The notes under the pieces: model-generated
What the model was told of the DNA's origin: nothing
Seen by the model: only the letters and a program-made list of their open reading frames with translations
Database searches by the model: none
Program-made: the position numbers and the translations under genes
In this document: positions 53,450-63,124 of the stretch, piece by piece
Numbering within the stretch: position 1 is the first letter of the stretch
How the letters are laid out: every line of letters starts with the position of its first letter
Source: BD1-7 clade bacterium
Lineage (GTDB): Bacteria > Pseudomonadota > Gammaproteobacteria > Pseudomonadales > DT-91
Assembly: GCA_902705865.1 (NCBI GenBank)
Contig: CACSIO010000012.1
Coordinates: forward strand, 372,001 to 436,000
Direction of reading: 5' to 3'
DNA length: 64,000 nt

Positions 53450-56400
53450 TTAGTTCGAGACAGTAACGTTCAGTTCACCACTGATTCCTAAGTAGACGGC
53501 CTTAATCTCGGCATTACCTGCTGCTATACCATGGACTTTACCGTGGTTGAAAATACCATTGGTGACCGTCGCAACGCCTGTGTTGTTGGATGACCAGCTA
53601 CAAAACGCAGTAACATCCAGTGTGACAGCATTCAGAAATGTGGCTGTAGCCGTTAACTGACTGTTGTCTCCAACACCCAGCGATGAATTTCCTGTTACCG
53701 CTATGCTGATCAATCCGCTGGAATTAACCACTAGGTTTGTTTGTGCCGAGAACGGGCTTCCTTGGTAGTTAAAGGTTGCGCTGATAACCGTATCGCCCGT
53801 GCTTTTCGCAATGAGCAAACCTTGGAAGAAAGTGACGTTACTGATAGTCGCCACTGTCTTGTCAGACGATTTCCAGAATACGTCTTTGGTTACTTCGTAT
53901 TCTCCGCCGTTGCTCAATTGGGCATAGGCTTTGTAACGTCTGATTGCGCCGGGGTTCAGTGTGTTGTCTGCGGGGTCGATACGTAGCCCGTTGACGACAG
54001 CATTGGTAACGGTCAAAGAGCCAGTGTCAGTGAAACCCTTGTACCGCACCTGCATGGTTACCTGGCCGGGCTGGCTACTTGTCGCCAATCCATTTTGGTC
54101 GATTGTCGCAACATTGTTGTTGAGAGAATCCCAGTCTGCCTGATCAGTGACATCCATCGTTGAACTGTCAGCATAAGTTGCTGTAGCGGTATATTGGATC
54201 TTTAATCCTTGAGGCACGGAGTCTGTCTGTGGGCTCAGCGTAACGCCGGTGAGGGCAACGTTGTTCACCTGGTAGGGTGAACTGGCGAGGAGACTGTTGA
54301 GTCTGGCAGTCACATTGGCTGTTCCTGCACTGTAAGCATTCGCGAACCCTGCATTGCTGCCAGTGGCTTGTACCGCCAAAACGGTTGGGTTGTCGCTCAT
54401 CCACGTGGCGTCTTCGCTCATATCAACGCGGCTGTTATCACTTAAGCGAACAATGGCTCGTAGTTGTTGGCTCTGGCCAACAATATAAGTTTTGTTGAAC
54501 GGCGTAATACTTAGTTCAACAGGCACCGCAGCCGTGACAGTAATTGCCGATGTCGCTGATTCGCCCCGGTAGCGCGCAGTGATTGTCGCATTGCCTTGGC
54601 TTTTCGCGGACAAACGCCCTTTGGATGACACTTTTGCCACTGACTTATCATCTGACTGCCATGTTGAAGACTGCGTGATATCAACCAGGCGGCCATCCGA
54701 ATAGCGTGCAAATGCGCGCATTTGGAGTTTCAACCCAGCGGCGATATCCAGCTGGAAGGGTTCCACGGAAATCTCTTCGATTACCGCTGGGGTGACAGTA
54801 AAGTCTGCGGTGTTGACTTTGTTCTTCCAGGCGATGCGAATCTGACCAGCACCGCGTGCAATGGCTGTCAATTTGCCTTTGTTATTGCCGCTGTTGCGAA
54901 TGTGCACTTGATCTGGCGTCAGAGCGACCCATGTGGCCTTGTCAGTGATGTCTTTGGTTGTGTTGTCGCTGTAGGTTGCGATTGCAAACAAATTCAGTGT
55001 TTCCCCAACCGGTAAGCTGAGGTTTCGGGGAGTTACCCGAATGCTTTGCAATGCGACCGATGATACAGCCAGCGAGGTTGATGCATTCACACCCTGATAG
55101 GTTGCACGGATGCTCGTTGTGCCTTGCGTTAAGCCGGTAGCCACACCAGTGGGGTTAATCGCTGCGACATCGTCTTGCGTTGAACGCCATGCGACTAATC
55201 CGGTGAGGTTTTGTGCGCTGCCATCATCATAGTGGCCGGTTGCAGTAAAGCGTTGTGTAGCTCCAATAGGAATCGACGCTTGTTGAGGATCGATTGTTAT
55301 CGATTGGAGCACGGCTTCGTTCACTGTAATGCCAGCAGCTGCGGTCTGGCCCATCAAGCGAGCGGTGATAACGACACTGCCTGCGCTTTCTGCAGTTACA
55401 CGACCTGGGCTTGGGTTATTTTCAACGGTAGCAATCGTGGCATTGGCTGATCGCCAGAATACCTGTTCACTAACATCGACGCTGAATGTCTCTGTGCCTG
55501 CCTGATACAGCCCGAATGCTTTAAGTACGCGGACTCCCTTGATGGGCAGTGTTGAAGTATCCGGCTCGATACTTAAATCGATTAATGTGCCGCTGACGAG
55601 TCTAACATCAACTGATGCTGATTGATCTTTATAGGTAGCAAGCACACGAGTTCTGCCCGCGGACAACCCATTCAAGAGCCCGGTACTGGTAATCGTTGCT
55701 CGGCTGTTATTGGCGACTTGCCAGCCGACTCGCTTAGTTACATTTACAGAGCGGTTGTCGCTATAGATTGCAGTCGCTTTGTATTGCTTAGTTAAGCCAA
55801 TGCCGACAACGGCATCTGCGGGCTCGATGACTAACTGTGTCAGTATGGCGTCAGTGACTGTTGCAGTGACGGTATTCGTAAAGCCACCATAGCTTGCCGT
55901 GATTTGTGCTGTTCCAACATTGCGTGCGTAGGCTGTGCCTGCGCGCGGGCCGAGAGACTCGACTTGCATGATGTTGTTATCGCTACTGGACCACAGGGCT
56001 TGGTTAGTGATGTCGGCAAGCATGCCATTGGTATAGAGGGCGACAACAAACAGTTGTACTGTTTCACCGCGCGGTGCTGTTGGTGCCAGTGGACCGATAT
56101 CTATGCGTTCAATCACTGCATTGATCACAGTTATTGTTGTGGCATCTGTATGACCGCCGAAGTTCACCGTAAGCTCGGCTGTACCTGTGTTATGGGCATT
56201 TGCGTTGCCAACGAAGGGGCCTTCCTGAACAACAGTTAGAGCATCTGAGTTACTGCTACTCCAATCGGCTTGGCGGGTCACATCACGGCTAGTGTTGTCT
56301 GAAAAACTGGCCATCGCACGGAAGGTGCGCTGAGTGCCTGACGGCATTGTAATATTCTTTGGCGTTAAGGCTAATGATGTAACAAAGGCGTCGGTGACTG

Positions 56401-58624
56401 TCGCATTGGCTGATTGTGTTATGCCTGCGAAGGTGGCGGAAATGACTGTCGTACCGACAGAACGTGCCTGCGCTCGGCCTGGATTATTACCGCCGGATTC
56501 AATAGACATAACATCGCTATCGCTAGACGCCCATGTGGCGCTATCGGTGATGCTTCTGCTGGTACCGTCAGTGTAATAGGCGGTTGCTATAAAGCGGGTG
56601 CTCAAACCATTAGCAATAGACAGCTCCAAGGGCTCAATGATGATTCGATCAACGACTGGCGCAATGACAGTTGCAGATGTTTCTTCATTCAAGCCCATAT
56701 AGGCAACACTAATCGTTGCTTGGCCTTCGGCTTTAGCTTCGGCACGTCCGGCGCCAATGCCATCGTGAACAATTTGAACGACTGCATTGTCGCTCGACTG
56801 CCATTCGGCGACGGCGGTGACGTCCCTTGCGGTGCCATCTGAGAAACCACCGACTGCACGGAACTGTTCAACCACGCCGAGCGGTAATGATGGGTCAACC
56901 GGGCTGAGTTGCATACTGACGATGGTGGCATCGGTTACGGTGACATCTGCACGATCAAATTGATTGCCGTAAGCGACTGTGATTTCTGCGGAGCCAAGTT
57001 CCAGTCCGGTCACGAGACCGGCTTGATCGCCAGCGGTTTCTACTTTAACGATGTCAGGTTCAGATGATGTCCAGCCAGCCTGATTTGTGACATCCATTTG
57101 GGTATTGTCAGTAAAGTAGGCGGTTGCAGTCAGTTGTGCCTGAGTGCCTTTGGCAACAGATGTGGTATTGGGCTGAACGGTTAGTCGTGATACAGCTGCA
57201 TCCGTTACTGTTACTGGTGAGTTAATCGTGAGGTTGCTAAAGCGTGCCTGAATTTCCGTTGTGCCAGGTTCAACCGCGGTCAACAGACCAGGATTGAAAT
57301 TGCCGACACCGATGTTAGCAATGCTGGGGTTGACCGACAGCCATGTAGCTTGTTCGGTAACGTCCCGGAAACTACCGTCAGAAAACTGTGCTGTTAACCG
57401 GTATTGGAAATTTAAACCATCCGGAATTGTAATGTCGGATGGGTTGATTTGGAGTGATTCAGCGGTAATGTCATCGACGGTCAATGTTGTGTCGCCAGTC
57501 ATACCTTCGTATACGGCACGGACCGTCGTTTCACCTTCGATCAAGCCTGCCGCGCGGCCTGCATTTCGTCCGTTGGCTGCGACGGTAGCGATGTCTGTTG
57601 CTGTGCTTGTCCAACTCGCAAAGCGGGTGATGTTCAGCGATGAGCCATCCGCATAGTAAGCAATTGCAGACAAATCAATCGAGGCATTGGGATGAATAAT
57701 CGGATTGGCTGGAACGATTTCAACATCAATTAAGTCAGTTTCAATTGCATTGATTTTGGTTTCTGCTGAAAAGGTTTGTGTACCTGCTTGGATGACCGCA
57801 AATACATCGGAGAACCCAGTGCCGACTGCCCGAGCGCGCCCTTTGTTGGTTGCTTCGTCACCAACCGTGATAGCGCTTGTATTGCTGCTAACCCAAGTGA
57901 CCGAGTTAGTTACGTTGACGACTTCGCCGCTTGATAGAACCAGAAAAGCCGTTAACTCGGTGTCGCCGTTAATTGGCAGATTCAGTGTGTTAGGCGAGAT
58001 GGATAGTGATGCGTCGACCATTTGGTTTGGCCCGGCGATTTCTACACGCACTTGCGCTTCTGTGCCATCAAATATTGCGCGGATAATTGTTCTTCCGGAA
58101 CTTACGCCAAAGATACGACCGTTAATGACTGTCGCAATGGATTCGTTGTCGCTGGTCCACTGAGCGTCTTTCGTGACTAATTCTGTCGAACCATCTTCGA
58201 ATACTGCTGTGGATTCAACCTGACGAAACAGACCTTCAAGTAATGTCGGTCGCGGTGCATTCGTTGATAGAGATATCGTCGCCAAGTCGGTGACCGTGAT
58301 TGGTGTTGATGCCTTTAAACCACGGTAGCTAACAGAAATGGACACAGGCCCTTCGGCGAGTGCTGTAACTAGCCCTGATTGGGTGACTGTTGCAATGGAG
58401 GCATTTGAAGTAGACCAGTTAACTTGGCTGGAGATGTCAGATTGTCTGCCATCTTTTTCAGTGAGTACAGCCTTAAGTTGTGTGGTGGTGTTTATATTTA
58501 GCTGTTCGCTGGAGTTAACGATGGCAAGTGTGCTGCCGTCATCAACGATATAGCTGGATGAATCATCATCGCTGCAAGCATAGAGGAATAAACTTGCAAA
58601 AAGGCTCAGAAATAGCGCTCTCAT
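53450..58624 (-). CDS. Giant lipoprotein with about 19 BIG2 Ig-like repeats
   Basis: Predicted outer-membrane lipoprotein of 1724 aa. The signal ends in a lipobox-like LYAC (Cys17) with Ser at +2, which favours the outer membrane; Tyr at -2 is unusual. The rest is a string of about 19 bacterial Ig-like (BIG2) domains of 85-95 residues, each following a pattern like xSLxISPxxxxLPxG, FTATAxYxDGSxxDVT, WxSSDxxVAxV, GxAxGxGxTxIxAxYxG, TVTDA. The repeats are diverged at sequence level. Apart from the lipid Cys there is one Cys, in repeat 19. No catalytic domain is seen. The ATG overlaps the stop of the upstream barrel gene (ATGA). BIG2 strings occur in intimin- and adhesin-type surface proteins, so adhesion or a surface stalk is inferred. 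Confidence 0.9.
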   Translation of the reverse strand: MRALFLSLFASLFLYACSDDDSSSYIVDDGSTLAIVNSSEQLNINTTTQLKAVLTEKDGRQSDISSQVNWSTSNASIATVTQSGLVTALAEGPVSISVSYRGLKASTPITVTDLATISLSTNAPRPTLLEGLFRQVESTAVFEDGSTELVTKDAQWTSDNESIATVINGRIFGVSSGRTIIRAIFDGTEAQVRVEIAGPNQMVDASLSISPNTLNLPINGDTELTAFLVLSSGEVVNVTNSVTWVSSNTSAITVGDEATNKGRARAVGTGFSDVFAVIQAGTQTFSAETKINAIETDLIDVEIVPANPIIHPNASIDLSAIAYYADGSSLNITRFASWTSTATDIATVAANGRNAGRAAGLIEGETTVRAVYEGMTGDTTLTVDDITAESLQINPSDITIPDGLNFQYRLTAQFSDGSFRDVTEQATWLSVNPSIANIGVGNFNPGLLTAVEPGTTEIQARFSNLTINSPVTVTDAAVSRLTVQPNTTSVAKGTQAQLTATAYFTDNTQMDVTNQAGWTSSEPDIVKVETAGDQAGLVTGLELGSAEITVAYGNQFDRADVTVTDATIVSMQLSPVDPSLPLGVVEQFRAVGGFSDGTARDVTAVAEWQSSDNAVVQIVHDGIGAGRAEAKAEGQATISVAYMGLNEETSATVIAPVVDRIIIEPLELSIANGLSTRFIATAYYTDGTSRSITDSATWASSDSDVMSIESGGNNPGRAQARSVGTTVISATFAGITQSANATVTDAFVTSLALTPKNITMPSGTQRTFRAMASFSDNTSRDVTRQADWSSSNSDALTVVQEGPFVGNANAHNTGTAELTVNFGGHTDATTITVINAVIERIDIGPLAPTAPRGETVQLFVVALYTNGMLADITNQALWSSSDNNIMQVESLGPRAGTAYARNVGTAQITASYGGFTNTVTATVTDAILTQLVIEPADAVVGIGLTKQYKATAIYSDNRSVNVTKRVGWQVANNSRATITSTGLLNGLSAGRTRVLATYKDQSASVDVRLVSGTLIDLSIEPDTSTLPIKGVRVLKAFGLYQAGTETFSVDVSEQVFWRSANATIATVENNPSPGRVTAESAGSVVITARLMGQTAAAGITVNEAVLQSITIDPQQASIPIGATQRFTATGHYDDGSAQNLTGLVAWRSTQDDVAAINPTGVATGLTQGTTSIRATYQGVNASTSLAVSSVALQSIRVTPRNLSLPVGETLNLFAIATYSDNTTKDITDKATWVALTPDQVHIRNSGNNKGKLTAIARGAGQIRIAWKNKVNTADFTVTPAVIEEISVEPFQLDIAAGLKLQMRAFARYSDGRLVDITQSSTWQSDDKSVAKVSSKGRLSAKSQGNATITARYRGESATSAITVTAAVPVELSITPFNKTYIVGQSQQLRAIVRLSDNSRVDMSEDATWMSDNPTVLAVQATGSNAGFANAYSAGTANVTARLNSLLASSPYQVNNVALTGVTLSPQTDSVPQGLKIQYTATATYADSSTMDVTDQADWDSLNNNVATIDQNGLATSSQPGQVTMQVRYKGFTDTGSLTVTNAVVNGLRIDPADNTLNPGAIRRYKAYAQLSNGGEYEVTKDVFWKSSDKTVATISNVTFFQGLLIAKSTGDTVISATFNYQGSPFSAQTNLVVNSSGLISIAVTGNSSLGVGDNSQLTATATFLNAVTLDVTAFCSWSSNNTGVATVTNGIFNHGKVHGIAAGNAEIKAVYLGISGELNVTVSN

Positions 58625-59367
58625 GACCCTGCTCCCTTAGTTATATTGCTGGGAGGCGTCGTCAACCCTCCCTCTGATGAACGGTGAGTGGACGTCTGTT
58701 TGTTTTTATCAAAGTTATAAACCTTGATCGGGCTTTCTTTACGATCGAACCACCACGACAAGCCGAACATCGTTGAGAGCGTATTGTCTTGGTTGAATAT
58801 TGTGCTGCCGCCGGCGCTTTCCAATACAGTTTGATGATTGGTCACATCGACCCGTACGGTAAAGTTGAGTGACAGGTTGTGGATCATGAACCAGTCCATA
58901 CCTGCCTGAAATGACCCCCCAACACTTTTGCTTTTTTGGCTGCCGGTTCTGACGGCATTCGCCGGAGCAGAATCCCAATCAAGTTGGTAGTAACCGATAC
59001 CAAAACCGCCAAAAACGCTGAAGTGTTTAGGAATTACATCAAAATACTGTTTTAAACCGACGCTGACGCTATTGGTGTGACGGTTTGAATGGCCGATCCA
59101 TTGATAGTCAATGTAGGGTTTGGTGTTGACCATTTGAGGCAGGCTGAAGGCTAGGGATGCCTCGACGTTATAACCATCTCGAACTGGCTCGATTGCGCCC
59201 GTAGCACCGCCGTCAATATTGGTTACTTCAGTATGGCTCGTTGCGTAACCGCTTTTTAGTGAGAGGTTACCGAAATAATTGAAATGCGTATGATCATTTG
59301 CAAGTACGGTGCTGGTTGCAAGTGACAGACCAATGCCCGCCAGATAGTAGGATAGTCGCTGCGACAT
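58621..59367 (-). CDS. Outer-membrane beta-barrel protein with C-terminal tail
   Basis: Exported protein of 248 aa with signal peptide (1-23, ending VLA before NDHTH) and a barrel of about eight strands (YFGNLSLKSGYATSH, YNVEASLAFSLPQMV, PYIDYQWIGHSNRH, SVFGGFGIGYYQLDWD, GSFQAGMDWFMIHNLSLNF, TMFGLSWWFDR). Unlike a simple barrel it continues about 40 residues after the last strand in a polar Ser/Thr/Gly tail. It is the first gene of the minus-strand unit, and its stop overlaps the giant Ig-like lipoprotein start by 4 bp. This suggests it anchors or exports that protein; the mechanism is not known. Confidence 0.78.
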   Translation of the reverse strand: MSQRLSYYLAGIGLSLATSTVLANDHTHFNYFGNLSLKSGYATSHTEVTNIDGGATGAIEPVRDGYNVEASLAFSLPQMVNTKPYIDYQWIGHSNRHTNSVSVGLKQYFDVIPKHFSVFGGFGIGYYQLDWDSAPANAVRTGSQKSKSVGGSFQAGMDWFMIHNLSLNFTVRVDVTNHQTVLESAGGSTIFNQDNTLSTMFGLSWWFDRKESPIKVYNFDKNKQTSTHRSSEGGLTTPPSNITKGAGS

Positions 59368-59588
59368 GTTTGCTTCTTCCCTGAATTACAAGACTGCATG
59401 GATGAATCTGGCGACAGCTTCCCTGTGGGTTCAACCAGAGATTTTTTAGTGCTAGTAAGTCTATGCACGAATTTGGGTTTTATCCTGTCAGAACGTGTTC
59501 ATTTGTCGGAAAGCCTTTAATGACATGTAGCAGCCACTCATTTACCATCGTCGCCACAGAGTGTTTAACGAGTATGAGGAGCCTTAGG

Positions 59589-60014
59589 GTGGATATTGGA
59601 ATTGCTCTAGTGCAAAAGTGTGAAGCTGCCAGAGAAGCGGGATTAACCGCAGCGATGGTTAAAGAGACCGAATCGGATACAACGCGTCTGATCTTGGCGA
59701 GTATTTTCTACGCGGATGTGAAAAGCGGGGGCTTTGCCAAGTTTGTTTACAATGCCAACGGCGTGTATTTGCCGGAAATGGTTGATGTGCTGACTGCGAT
59801 CGGTGCAGAGAACACGAATAGTCACTTGGATGCAGTACTGAACTATTGTGTTAGCCATCATGACGATTATGTGGCTTTTCTCGAAGGTGATTTTACAGAT
59901 TCGTCCTTTAAGGAAAAACTCAACGCGTTGACTGAATCCTATGAGGCATCGGAAGCGCATATGGAAATCGAAGCGGCTGATACATTGCAGAAACTACTGG
60001 ATCATGCCAAGTAA
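59589..60014 (+). CDS. DMP19/DUF4375-like protein
   Basis: Cytosolic protein of about 141 aa resembling the DMP19/DUF4375 family. The recognisable part is the segment VKSGGFAKFVYNANGVYLPE followed by MVDVLTAIGAENTNSHLDAV. The frame is open 42 codons upstream, but GAGGAG at 59576-59581 is 7 nt before GTG 59589, which makes that start likely. It is divergent from the outer-membrane/Ig operon with about 220 bp between. DMP19 of Neisseria is a DNA mimic, but most members of the family have no assigned role, so none is claimed. Confidence 0.6.
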   Translation: MDIGIALVQKCEAAREAGLTAAMVKETESDTTRLILASIFYADVKSGGFAKFVYNANGVYLPEMVDVLTAIGAENTNSHLDAVLNYCVSHHDDYVAFLEGDFTDSSFKEKLNALTESYEASEAHMEIEAADTLQKLLDHAK

Positions 60015-60132
60015 ATAGTCTTACGGCTTCTGGTATGGCCGATGCCGATGAGTGTGTTTTCGATCTGCCATTGTTATGTGAGCCAGTTCTCATTAAACTG
60101 CGGCGCTTTATTCTCTAAGTGTTGTAATTTCA

Positions 60133-61968
60133 ATGGGTTATGTAGGTCCATCGACGCCGGCTCAGCGACTCCTCCGTGGATTTTTGTTTCCGTCAGCGGT
60201 GTGTGTGCTTTTTGCTCTGACGTTTTTGCCTTTCTTTTGTGATGATGCGCTGATCTCTCTCCGATATAGCCAGCACTTGCTTGAGGGCGAAGGACTGGTT
60301 TGGAACGCAGGCGACTTTGTTGAAGGTTATTCGAACCTGAGTTGGGTCGTTTTAGTTGCTGGCTTTGGTTACCTTGGGGTTGACCTTATTCTTGCCGCGC
60401 GTCTGTTGGGCGGTATTTTTATGATCGCGGTGCTGGGTGCCATTTATTGGTTCTGGCGTCGGCGACTCAATCATTCTGATTTTCGTTTTCTTGAAATTGC
60501 CCAATATGGTTATGCGCTCAGTGCTACAACAGGTGTATGGCTGATTGGTGGGTTGGAGCAACCCATCGTTGCTGCATCATTGGCTTGGGCAGTTGTGTTG
60601 CTGGCAGACTGGCTTAGCGTCAAAGACAACCGATTAAACGACCCACGTTTATGGTTGGCCTCGCTATTGCTAGGCGTATTGTGCTTATCCAGACCGGATA
60701 GCCCTCTTGTGTGCTTGTGTCTTGCTCTGGCGGTTGTTTGGGCTCACGGCATCAATTGTCGTTCGGTGTTGGTGTGTTGGTTGTTAGCGTTTTTTCCTTT
60801 AGTGTTTGTTATTGCTCAATTGCTTTATCGTTTGGATATATACGGGTTATGGGTTGCGAACCCGGCTTTGATTAAAGTAAACCCGACACTTGCGACCCAT
60901 GCGATCGGCTTGGTCTACGTGGTGACTGGGTTCCTATTTCTCGGGCCTTTTGCCTGGTTTTCTCTGCGAGCGGTGGGAAGTGGTTTCTCTTCTGAGCGTT
61001 ATCGCCCGCTTGCATTAATCGTGTTCTGTGTCGTGCTGGCTTGGTCGGCCTATTTAGTTTTTATTGGCGGTGATATTTTTGCTGCGTTCAGACACTTTAC
61101 TGTGCCATTGGTTTTGATGAGCCTTGGGTTTCCGATGCTGCATCTGTTTTTTGTCCATCGAAGTCGGCAGCCAGGCATGATTCGCGTGGGTGGCTGGATT
61201 GTATTTTACGCGGTATTACAGTGGTTTAATCCGGCAACAGGGTTTGCCCGAGGGCACCTTTGGGTATGGGATGGACAGCCAATTGCGCAGATGATGCATC
61301 GAGGGTGGCCTGACAAAAAGCCGTTAATTGCTGTCGATGCGGCGGGGTCTTTACCGTATTTTACCGGTTATCCTGCGGTTGATATGTTGGGGCTAAACGA
61401 CAAGGTTATTCCGCATTCCAAGCCAGATACCCAGGGTATTTTGTATGCCGGCCATCAGTTTGGTGATGGCGATTATGTGTATGGGCGTCAGCCTGATTTG
61501 GTGAATTTTTGCTTCCCAGCCGGACGACAGGAACCCTGCTGGAAAAGTGGCCGGGAAATGTTGGCCAACGAGTCCTTCCGCAAAACATATCGTGCTGTTG
61601 AGTTTCAGGTGAGCCCCACCCTGACGTCTGTGCAGTGGATTCGTATCGATAGCGACATAATTGGTATTGAACAATGGCCTGACCAGTGGGTTATCCCTGC
61701 CTATCTATTGCAACCGGAGCAAGGGTTAATCAGGGCTAGGCTTTCGGGCAAGCAGCAGTTCACGGTTGGTTTAACCGACCAAACGTATTTGATGGGGGGC
61801 TTACCGCCAAAGGCGATGATTGATCGCGTCAGTTGGGAGCCGCAGGACTCAGATCTTGCTTATAGTGTCGAAGTCGCGCAGGATGGATCAACACAGTTGG
61901 TTATCCGTTCACCATCAGGTGATCAGATACCCTTGGTTGCTGTGACCATTCATTTGAAGTCATACTGA
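60133..61968 (+). CDS. GT-C family membrane glycosyltransferase-like protein
   Basis: Integral membrane protein of 611 aa with about ten to twelve helices over the first 380 residues and a hydrophilic periplasmic C-terminal domain. The first periplasmic loop has the catalytic-type acidic pair Asp37-Asp38 in FCDDALISLRYSQHLLEGEG followed by GLVWNAGDFVEGYSNLSW, the pattern of ArnT/AftB-like GT-C enzymes that use polyprenyl-linked sugar donors. The C-terminal part (VAVDAAGSLPYFTGYPAVD, MLGLNDKVI) also resembles family members in actinobacteria and proteobacteria. Acceptor and sugar are unknown. No clear ribosome site was seen. Confidence 0.8.
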   Translation: MGYVGPSTPAQRLLRGFLFPSAVCVLFALTFLPFFCDDALISLRYSQHLLEGEGLVWNAGDFVEGYSNLSWVVLVAGFGYLGVDLILAARLLGGIFMIAVLGAIYWFWRRRLNHSDFRFLEIAQYGYALSATTGVWLIGGLEQPIVAASLAWAVVLLADWLSVKDNRLNDPRLWLASLLLGVLCLSRPDSPLVCLCLALAVVWAHGINCRSVLVCWLLAFFPLVFVIAQLLYRLDIYGLWVANPALIKVNPTLATHAIGLVYVVTGFLFLGPFAWFSLRAVGSGFSSERYRPLALIVFCVVLAWSAYLVFIGGDIFAAFRHFTVPLVLMSLGFPMLHLFFVHRSRQPGMIRVGGWIVFYAVLQWFNPATGFARGHLWVWDGQPIAQMMHRGWPDKKPLIAVDAAGSLPYFTGYPAVDMLGLNDKVIPHSKPDTQGILYAGHQFGDGDYVYGRQPDLVNFCFPAGRQEPCWKSGREMLANESFRKTYRAVEFQVSPTLTSVQWIRIDSDIIGIEQWPDQWVIPAYLLQPEQGLIRARLSGKQQFTVGLTDQTYLMGGLPPKAMIDRVSWEPQDSDLAYSVEVAQDGSTQLVIRSPSGDQIPLVAVTIHLKSY

Positions 61969-62016
61969 GCGTTCAATAATCAGTCAGTGTGTCGATAATA
62001 AGCAGGGGGCAAGTCT

Positions 62017-62454
62017 ATGAGAGGTGCAGGCGGAACATCAGGTGGTATTGGGCAATTTTTTATTGGCCTGTTTATGATGATTGCAGGTGGCTACCTGCTG
62101 CTCAATTCTATTGTCGTGCGATCTAGCTTTGGATTTGGTTACCGGCTTTATAGCTACGGTGGTTACGGCGTTACTAGTGGAATGGTGTTGTTTCCTTTCA
62201 TGATTGGTATCGCCATGGTGTTCTATAACAGTCGTAACCCGTTTGGCTGGCTTTTATCTCTGGGCTCTGTTGCTGCCTTGGTCGCGGGCGTCATCAGCTC
62301 GATTCGATTCAGCATGGTCGGTATGAGTGCGTTCGATCTGATCATGATTTTGGTGCTGGGGTTTGGGGGTCTTGGGCTATTTTTACGTTCATTGCGTGAT
62401 ATCGACCGGCGTATAAGTCTTGATGATCAGCCGGATAAAAAACAAGTAAATTAG
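62017..62454 (+). CDS. Small hypothetical membrane protein
   Basis: Protein of 145 aa with three to four membrane helices (FFIGLFMMIAGGYLLLNSI, GMVLFPFMIGIAMVFYN, LLSLGSVAALVAGVISSI, LIMILVLGFGGLGLFL). Between the first two helices is a Gly/Tyr-rich loop (YRLYSYGGYGVTSG), and the C-terminus is charged and cytoplasmic (RSLRDIDRRISLDDQPDKK). AGGGGG precedes the ATG. I do not recognise a named family. It follows the glycosyltransferase gene by 48 bp and may share its transcript. Confidence 0.7.
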   Translation: MRGAGGTSGGIGQFFIGLFMMIAGGYLLLNSIVVRSSFGFGYRLYSYGGYGVTSGMVLFPFMIGIAMVFYNSRNPFGWLLSLGSVAALVAGVISSIRFSMVGMSAFDLIMILVLGFGGLGLFLRSLRDIDRRISLDDQPDKKQVN

Positions 62455-62492
62455 CTGTTTGACGCTAGTCGTTGGTTGCTGAGATAGAAAAG

Positions 62493-62514
62493 CCGGCCTT
62501 GAATATAAGGCCGG
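62493..62514 (-). terminator. Terminator of the DUF5062-like gene
   Basis: Perfect 8-bp stem CCGGCCTT (62493-62500) / AAGGCCGG (62507-62514), 6-nt loop. On the minus strand it runs into CTTTTCT, and it lies just past the stop codon at 62525. Confidence 0.82.
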
Positions 62515-62524
62515 AAGATCGTGA

Positions 62525-62761
62525 TTAATTAACTTTTGACGCCCAAATCGCTAGTTTGTGGCGCATTGAAACTTGAGAAACGTGCACTTCAGGCAATGGC
62601 TGAATTACTTTGTCATGCACGAGTAACCGGTATATATACTCAACCTTTTCGTTAGCAGAGTCTGTAGGTTCAAAAATAGCCGCCCCGCGTTTCTCGGCAT
62701 AGGTTACCCCGAGATCAATGGCTTTGCGGACGAGTTCTTTTTCGTTTTTAATTTTCTTCAT
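62525..62761 (-). CDS. DUF5062-like small protein
   Basis: Protein of 78 aa, all helical in appearance, opening MKKIKNEKELVRKAIDLGVT and continuing YAEKRGAAIF, VEYIYRLLVHDKVIQPLP and MRHKLAIWASKV. It resembles the DUF5062 family known mainly from Vibrio and Shewanella relatives; function unknown. The ATG at 62761 is preferred over the adjacent GTG because AAGGA lies 8 nt before it. Its own terminator follows. Confidence 0.65.
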   Translation of the reverse strand: MKKIKNEKELVRKAIDLGVTYAEKRGAAIFEPTDSANEKVEYIYRLLVHDKVIQPLPEVHVSQVSMRHKLAIWASKVN

Positions 62762-63124
62762 CACCGCGTTCCTTTCTAGCGTCTGCTTTTACCGTTCGTT
62801 CGCGTATTGACTGCGAAGCTAAGTCAAGCATGCTTCAATATATGCCTGTAGACGCCATAACGCTATGGCTGATCCGGTTTTAACCGTGTGCAGCCAATGC
62901 CTGCGCAGGTAAATTCTGCTTCCCGCAAGTACAGGTTCAGTGATGCCTCCAAACCAGCGCTTTACGAAAATTCTCGCATTGTCGTCATTATCAATAACTG
63001 TGACATGTGATATCGGAATTATTCGCTTGTTCCCCGAGGCTGTTGCGGTAAGATAAATCTGCTAATAATTCAAATGGATGAACTAGGGGAGGTGTTCTTG
63101 TTTGCGATTTTTCTCCATGAAAGC
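62762..63124. other. Intergenic region upstream of the OB-fold gene
   Basis: About 360 bp between divergent genes. No supported gene, terminator or clear repeat. GGGGAGG at 63087-63092 could be a ribosome site for a TTG start at 63098 of the next gene. Confidence 0.4.

Noticed and set aside
53450-58624. Possible CRISPR or tandem DNA repeat
   Set aside because: The periodicity is at protein level (Ig-like domains); the DNA copies are diverged and there is no repeat-spacer pattern.
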